From assembly GCA_040357525.1 (NCBI GenBank), contig JBDODL010000002.1:1-20841 (forward strand): a DNA stretch of 20,841 bases, written 5' to 3'. The translations under genes and the position numbers were made by a program. The notes beneath the pieces are model-generated. The model had not been told where the DNA came from. It worked only from the letters and a program-made list of their open reading frames with translations, and searched no databases. The stretch is from Bonamia ostreae. Taxonomy: Eukaryota; Endomyxa: Ascetosporea; Ascetosporea; Haplosporida. This document shows positions 16,138 to 20,841 of the stretch, piece after piece (position 1 is the stretch's first letter; the number at the start of each line of letters is the position of its first letter).

Positions 16138-17814
16138 ATGTTATTTAAAGTTTTTTCTTATTTTTCTAAATTATTTAGTACAGCTCTCTATGGCCTCGGT
16201 GCATTGGGGGCTGGTATTTGGCTTTACTTTTTTATGGCTCATTTTGCTATAGTTACTCTTTTGAAAATTTTTTATTTTAGGATAAATTTAAAAAATATTT
16301 TTAAATATATTATGTTATATGCTAATAAGGCTTTTGCTTTAAAAGTTTTTTATTATTCTCTTATTTTTTTATTGATTTATATTAATATTAAAGAATTATC
16401 TTTATTATTTATAGACAATCCTCCTTTTATTCTTACTTTTATTACTATTTATTTATTAAGATATTCTTCTATAGATTCGGATAAGCTTATAAAGTATTTT
16501 ATATATAGTACTTCAGTTTTTGTTATGCTTGCTCCATTTATTTTTCTTTTTCTTGGGAATGATTTTGTTCATGAGTGTGATTCTCGTTTTGATGGAGGCT
16601 CTAGTAATAATTGATGAATTTTTCTTTTTTTTAGTGACTTAACTCTTGCTATTTTTAATGCTTGTTTTGAAAAAGAATTAATTACGGTTAGGTGTGCTTC
16701 TGAGCTTTTAAGAGAACATCTTATTAGAGGCAGATTTTCTGGAATTATTTTTAAATCCCTTCCTTGAGTACTTGCCATTGGTCCAGATGTTCATTGAGCA
16801 CTTTTTATCAAAGCAGGTCATTATGTTCCTTATAAAATTATTAATGATTTTAGTTATGCTAATTTTTTTATTCTTATTACTTATTTTGAAGGCGTGAATC
16901 CTAATCAATTTAAATTAAATCTTTTACAAGAATTAGCTAATGAGTATTTATTAGAGCATCCGGAATTTAGTGATATTTTAACTCCTAAATTTTTAAGAAG
17001 TTATATGTACGGTCTTAATACTTCTTCAGATGTTGATAAAACTTTAAATTCTTTAAGAGATTTTTTTAAGTTTTTTGAAATGGATTATATAGAACGTTAT
17101 AGAGCAAAGTGTATTGAATTAAATTGAAAGGCTGTTAGGACTTGTTACGGAACTGCTTTTGAACCTAATATTCTTAATGAGTCTATGAAAGGGGAATATA
17201 TAGGTAGAGGTTATTATTCTCCTGCTAAACCCTATTTTGAGAAAACTTTTTTTTCCCCTGAGGATACTCAGCACGCTCAGGGAATTATTAAAATAGCTAA
17301 GAAGTTACGTCCCGATATTAGTAATAATATAGAGCAGCTTGCTGTTTTAAGAATGTTTTTTCCAGAGCGTTGTGTATTATCTAATGATAGAAAGGAATCT
17401 GTTGAACATTATGATCGTATAGCGTGAGATCCTAACTGACCCAAAATAGATCATTGAACTCCTAAGCAAATTAATGATGGGTATGCTTTGAAATTTCCTT
17501 ATATTACATATGCTAAAGAATTAATAGATTCTTATAATTTTAGAAGAGTGTTAAGTTATGATGAATTTAAAAAAAGACTTAAGGAGGATATTATGAAAAA
17601 TGGTAATTTACTTAGGGAGCGGGATGATCTTTTAGTAGAGGCTTATGAAAAATATTATAGGCAATTAAGGCGTTATCCTGAATTAAAAGAGGGTCAGGCG
17701 GTTGTTAAGGAACGATTTAGTCATACTAGTCCTTTTGACGAATCTTATGCTTCTGTAAATAATGACGCGTATACTTTTTTTGATTATTATAATAGTTTAT
17801 CTGATAGTAATTAA
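16138..17814 (+). CDS. Unidentified 558-aa membrane-anchored protein, array copy 1
   Basis: ATG at 16138, through TGA Trp codons (16612, 16615, 16765, 16795, 17125, then several near 17425-17460) to TAA at 17812-17814. The N-terminal third has about four membrane helices, the first with a Gly-rich GLGALGAGIW stretch. From about residue 145 the protein is mostly soluble and highly charged, with helical Glu/Lys-rich segments near the end (YDEFKKRLKEDIMKNG, LLRERDDLLVEAYEKYYRQL) and a polar tail (SLSDSN). Codon use is richer in G and C than in the hydrophobic ORFs. No known mitochondrial family was recognised: it is not a DNA or RNA polymerase, reverse transcriptase, endonuclease or ccmF by motif. 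A membrane-tethered, matrix- or intermembrane-facing complex subunit is one guess. The TAA of the preceding gene touches its ATG. Confidence 0.85.
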
Positions 17815-17820
17815 ATTTAT

Positions 17821-17871
17821 TATTTTTATTTCTTAATTATTTTTATTTCTTAATTATTTTTATTTCTTAAT
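17821..17871. repeat. 17-bp microrepeat, three units
   Basis: TATTTTTATTTCTTAAT occurs three times head to tail, seven bases after the stop of the 558-aa gene. The equivalent site in the second copy (20170-20203) has only two units, which accounts for the 17-bp size difference between repeat units. Replication slippage is the likely cause. Confidence 0.95.
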
Positions 17872-17912
17872 TATTTCTATTTTCTTGTCTAATAGTAGCA
17901 TCTATTTCTTTT

Positions 17913-17956
17913 ATTTGAAATAGTGGGTGGGTGGGCATATTTATCAATTTTTTTTT
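17913..17956 (+). promoter_or_regulatory. Conserved ATAGTGGG motif, copy 2
   Basis: ATTTGAAATAGTGGG, then TGGGTGGGC, then ATATTTATCAA and a nine-T run. The G runs contrast sharply with the AT-rich surroundings. It precedes the 56-aa ORF at 17988 by about 30 bases. Its counterpart in unit B is at 20245-20288. Confidence 0.5.
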
Positions 17957-17987
17957 ATTTTTTATAATTAGTTAGTTCAGGGCTGCT

Positions 17988-18158
17988 ATGTTTAATCTAT
18001 CTCTTAGTTTTACTTATATACTTTATTTTCTTAATTTTTTTGAAATAAATACTTTTATAAATTTTGTTTATATTTTTATATTTATAAAAAATAATTTTTT
18101 ATTATTTCTTTTTTTTTGAAATATGCTTCTTTTTTACGTTTATTTTAAGTTATTTTAA
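17988..18158 (+). CDS. Possible 56-aa membrane ORF, array copy 1
   Basis: ATG at 17988, one TGA Trp at 18117, TAA at 18156-18158. The product is almost entirely hydrophobic and aromatic, with one or two membrane segments. It follows a G-rich motif and is repeated identically at 20320-20490. In such AT-rich sequence an open frame of this length can occur by chance, so the coding status is uncertain. Confidence 0.3.
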
Positions 18159-18336
18159 TTTTTTTAAATTTTATTTCATTATTAATTTAGTGCTTGTCTT
18201 TTTTAACATATATTGAATTAAATTTATTACTTTTTTAAATATAAATAATCTTCATTTTAAAGTTATAAATACTTTTTTTAAATATTTTTTTAAGTTCTTT
18301 TTTTTTAAAGTGATTAATAAAATTATAAGTAATTAA
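18091..18336 (+). CDS. Possible 81-aa membrane ORF, array copy 1
   Basis: Open from ATA at 18091 to TAA at 18334-18336, overlapping the 56-aa ORF by 68 bases in the +1 frame, with one TGA Trp at 18211. It is hydrophobic at first and Lys-rich at its end (KVINKIISN). There is no ATG. The overlap could mean one product made by frameshifting, two genes, or none. An identical copy is at 20423-20668. Confidence 0.22.
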
Positions 18337-18407
18337 GTAAGGTGGTTACAACTATTTTTATATCTCTATACTTTAATTTTTCTTAATAATAACAATTATT
18401 TCATTCT

Positions 18408-18447
18408 ATTTGAAATAGTGGGGGTGTCTATATTTATCAATTTTTTT
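18408..18447 (+). promoter_or_regulatory. Conserved ATAGTGGG motif, copy 3
   Basis: ATTTGAAATAGTGGG, then GGTGTC, then TATATTTATCAA and seven T. It ends 39 bases before the ATG of the second 558-aa gene, a position suited to a promoter or 5'-end processing site. The first gene copy lacks it because it follows the 386-aa ORF directly. Counterpart in unit B: 20740-20779. Confidence 0.5.
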
Positions 18448-18486
18448 CCAATATTCTTATTATTTAATTATTGATTATTTTCTTAA

Positions 18487-20163
18487 ATGTTATTTAAAGT
18501 TTTTTCTTATTTTTCTAAATTATTTAGTACAGCTCTCTATGGCCTCGGTGCATTGGGGGCTGGTATTTGGCTTTACTTTTTTATGGCTCATTTTGCTATA
18601 GTTACTCTTTTGAAAATTTTTTATTTTAGGATAAATTTAAAAAATATTTTTAAATATATTATGTTATATGCTAATAAGGCTTTTGCTTTAAAAGTTTTTT
18701 ATTATTCTCTTATTTTTTTATTGATTTATATTAATATTAAAGAATTATCTTTATTATTTATAGACAATCCTCCTTTTATTCTTACTTTTATTACTATTTA
18801 TTTATTAAGATATTCTTCTATAGATTCGGATAAGCTTATAAAGTATTTTATATATAGTACTTCAGTTTTTGTTATGCTTGCTCCATTTATTTTTCTTTTT
18901 CTTGGGAATGATTTTGTTCATGAGTGTGATTCTCGTTTTGATGGAGGCTCTAGTAATAATTGATGAATTTTTCTTTTTTTTAGTGACTTAACTCTTGCTA
19001 TTTTTAATGCTTGTTTTGAAAAAGAATTAATTACGGTTAGGTGTGCTTCTGAGCTTTTAAGAGAACATCTTATTAGAGGCAGATTTTCTGGAATTATTTT
19101 TAAATCCCTTCCTTGAGTACTTGCCATTGGTCCAGATGTTCATTGAGCACTTTTTATCAAAGCAGGTCATTATGTTCCTTATAAAATTATTAATGATTTT
19201 AGTTATGCTAATTTTTTTATTCTTATTACTTATTTTGAAGGCGTGAATCCTAATCAATTTAAATTAAATCTTTTACAAGAATTAGCTAATGAGTATTTAT
19301 TAGAGCATCCGGAATTTAGTGATATTTTAACTCCTAAATTTTTAAGAAGTTATATGTACGGTCTTAATACTTCTTCAGATGTTGATAAAACTTTAAATTC
19401 TTTAAGAGATTTTTTTAAGTTTTTTGAAATGGATTATATAGAACGTTATAGAGCAAAGTGTATTGAATTAAATTGAAAGGCTGTTAGGACTTGTTACGGA
19501 ACTGCTTTTGAACCTAATATTCTTAATGAGTCTATGAAAGGGGAATATATAGGTAGAGGTTATTATTCTCCTGCTAAACCCTATTTTGAGAAAACTTTTT
19601 TTTCCCCTGAGGATACTCAGCACGCTCAGGGAATTATTAAAATAGCTAAGAAGTTACGTCCCGATATTAGTAATAATATAGAGCAGCTTGCTGTTTTAAG
19701 AATGTTTTTTCCAGAGCGTTGTGTATTATCTAATGATAGAAAGGAATCTGTTGAACATTATGATCGTATAGCGTGAGATCCTAACTGACCCAAAATAGAT
19801 CATTGAACTCCTAAGCAAATTAATGATGGGTATGCTTTGAAATTTCCTTATATTACATATGCTAAAGAATTAATAGATTCTTATAATTTTAGAAGAGTGT
19901 TAAGTTATGATGAATTTAAAAAAAGACTTAAGGAGGATATTATGAAAAATGGTAATTTACTTAGGGAGCGGGATGATCTTTTAGTAGAGGCTTATGAAAA
20001 ATATTATAGGCAATTAAGGCGTTATCCTGAATTAAAAGAGGGTCAGGCGGTTGTTAAGGAACGATTTAGTCATACTAGTCCTTTTGACGAATCTTATGCT
20101 TCTGTAAATAATGACGCGTATACTTTTTTTGATTATTATAATAGTTTATCTGATAGTAATTAA
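18487..20163 (+). CDS. Unidentified 558-aa membrane-anchored protein, array copy 2
   Basis: This copy appears identical in protein sequence to the gene at 16138-17814, with all TGA Trp codons preserved and TAA at 20161-20163. Unlike copy 1 it has its own upstream spacer with the ATAGTGGG motif 39 bases before its ATG, so it may be transcribed independently. Neither full copy shows decay, which points to recent duplication or gene conversion. Confidence 0.85.
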
Positions 20164-20169
20164 ATTTAT

Positions 20170-20203
20170 TATTTTTATTTCTTAATTATTTTTATTTCTT
20201 AAT
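20170..20203. repeat. 17-bp microrepeat, two units
   Basis: Second-copy counterpart of 17821-17871, with one unit fewer. Confidence 0.95.
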
Positions 20204-20244
20204 TATTTCTATTTTCTCGTCTAATAGTAGCATCTATTTCTTTT

Positions 20245-20288
20245 ATTTGAAATAGTGGGTGGGTGGGCATATTTATCAATTTTTTTTT
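20245..20288 (+). promoter_or_regulatory. Conserved ATAGTGGG motif, copy 4
   Basis: Identical to the motif at 17913-17956, as part of the second repeat unit. Confidence 0.5.
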
Positions 20289-20319
20289 ATTTTTTATAAT
20301 TAGTTAGTTCAGGGCTGCT

Positions 20320-20490
20320 ATGTTTAATCTATCTCTTAGTTTTACTTATATACTTTATTTTCTTAATTTTTTTGAAATAAATACTTTTATAAATTTTGTT
20401 TATATTTTTATATTTATAAAAAATAATTTTTTATTATTTCTTTTTTTTTGAAATATGCTTCTTTTTTACGTTTATTTTAAGTTATTTTAA
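20320..20490 (+). CDS. Possible 56-aa membrane ORF, array copy 2
   Basis: Identical to 17988-18158. Being repeated adds no independent evidence of coding, because the whole unit is duplicated. Confidence 0.3.
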
Positions 20491-20668
20491 TTTTTTTAAA
20501 TTTTATTTCATTATTAATTTAGTGCTTGTCTTTTTTAACATATATTGAATTAAATTTATTACTTTTTTAAATATAAATAATCTTCATTTTAAAGTTATAA
20601 ATACTTTTTTTAAATATTTTTTTAAGTTCTTTTTTTTTAAAGTGATTAATAAAATTATAAGTAATTAA
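20423..20668 (+). CDS. Possible 81-aa membrane ORF, array copy 2
   Basis: Identical to 18091-18336, without ATG; same doubts. Confidence 0.22.
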
Positions 20669-20739
20669 GTAAGGTGGTTACAACTATTTTTATATCTCTA
20701 TACTTTAATTTTTCTTAATAATAACAATTATTTCATTCT

Positions 20740-20779
20740 ATTTGAAATAGTGGGGGTGTCTATATTTATCAATTTTTTT
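20740..20779 (+). promoter_or_regulatory. Conserved ATAGTGGG motif, copy 5
   Basis: Identical to the motif at 18408-18447. It ends 39 bases before the third gene start at 20819. Confidence 0.5.
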
Positions 20780-20818
20780 CCAATATTCTTATTATTTAAT
20801 TATTGATTATTTTCTTAA

Positions 20819-20841
20819 ATGTTATTTAAAGTTTTTTCTTA
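20819..20841 (+). CDS. Start of a third copy of the 558-aa gene (cut by window end)
   Basis: The last 23 bases repeat the first 23 of the 558-aa gene, including its ATG, preceded by the same relic of the 386-aa ORF. Whether a full third copy follows cannot be seen. Confidence 0.85.

Larger units (their letters stand above)
17815..18486. other. Repeat-unit spacer with low coding content
   Basis: About 670 bases between copies 1 and 2 of the 558-aa gene. It holds the 17-bp microrepeat, two ATAGTGGG motifs, two small overlapping ORFs of doubtful status, and at its end a 32-base relic of the 386-aa ORF's 3' end. No tRNA could be folded. It is the best candidate in the window for a control region. 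Confidence 0.6.
20164..20818. other. Repeat-unit spacer, second copy
   Basis: It repeats the 17815-18486 spacer, minus one 17-bp unit and with C instead of T at 20218. It ends in another relic of the 386-aa ORF's 3' end ahead of a third gene start. Confidence 0.6.
16106..20841. repeat. Tandem array of a ~2.34 kb unit (two full copies, start of a third)
   Basis: Unit A is 16106-18454 (2349 bp), unit B is 18455-20786 (2332 bp), and unit C begins at 20787 and is cut by the window end. Each unit holds the 3' tail of the 386-aa ORF, the 558-aa gene, a 17-bp microrepeat, two G-rich motifs and two small overlapping ORFs. By eye the units differ only by one fewer 17-bp microrepeat in B and one T-to-C change (17886 against 20218). 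Such near identity implies recent duplication or ongoing homogenisation. Terminal tandem arrays are known at the ends of some linear mtDNAs; that role here is inference. Confidence 0.95.

Noticed and set aside
16569-16908. Minus-strand open frames (69 and 66 codons), repeated at 18918-19257
   Set aside because: They lie wholly within the 558-aa gene on the opposite strand, are duplicated only because the unit is duplicated, and show no motif; they are shadows.
3648-17814. TGA codons as true stops, giving many short fragments of cox1, cob, atp1 and others
   Set aside because: TGA falls at invariant Trp sites of COX1, COX2, COX3 and cytochrome b, and a tRNA-Trp(UCA) is present; TGA is Trp here.
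16106-20841. The array as an overlap from closing a circular contig
   Set aside because: The end of the window matches the internal unit at 16106, not the start of the window, and the units differ by a 17-bp indel and one base. An assembly artefact is still possible but not a simple circle overlap.

Overview
The window is mitochondrial DNA from a protist, about 20.8 kb, very AT-rich, with every gene I can support on the + strand. UGA codes for tryptophan. In-frame TGA falls at invariant Trp positions of COX1 (for example 13610-13612, before the FGHPEVY motif), and a tRNA-Trp with anticodon UCA lies at 1426-1496. I therefore re-extended every reading frame through TGA; reading TGA as stop breaks many of these genes into pieces.

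Layout. 1-75 is a leader with an inverted repeat. About 75-1425 is SSU rRNA, followed directly by tRNA-Trp and then LSU rRNA (about 1500-3555). 3648-8706 is a tightly packed, often overlapping block: a possible bL19, the N-terminal half of cox2, a 339-aa unknown, atp9, a small membrane ORF, atp1 without its N-terminal domain, cob and atp6. 8709-10767 holds two basic proteins that look ribosomal. 10754-14507 holds the core of cox3, several unidentified membrane ORFs, cox1, and a separate mini-gene for the last transmembrane helix of COX3. 14519-16137 holds an 88-aa ORF, a hairpin, a G-rich motif and a 386-aa membrane protein. 16106-20841 is a tandem array of a ~2.34 kb unit (two full copies and the start of a third). 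Each full unit carries a 558-aa membrane-anchored protein of unknown function plus about 640 bp of low-coding sequence with two copies of a conserved G-rich motif.

The most striking theme is broken respiratory genes. cox3 is cut between helices 6 and 7, and the helix-7 piece lies downstream of cox1. cox2 stops just after the QWQW region, before the CuA domain. atp1 begins just before the nucleotide-binding domain. cob ends before its last two helices; a small ORF at 12642-12848 might encode them. No complex I (nad) gene was found. From general knowledge, a cox3 break before helix 7 is described in dinoflagellates, split cox2 and loss of complex I are features of myzozoan alveolates, and ciliates share the UGA=Trp code. 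An alveolate-related lineage is therefore a reasonable inference, but retained atp1 and ribosomal-protein-like genes would be unusual for a myzozoan. The placement is not proven by the sequence alone.

The recognisable genes supply the mitochondrial ribosome (rRNAs, probable ribosomal proteins), complex III (cob), complex IV (cox1, cox2 N-half, cox3 pieces) and ATP synthase (atp1, atp6, atp9). The missing protein parts and nearly all tRNAs would have to come from the nucleus or from mtDNA outside this window.
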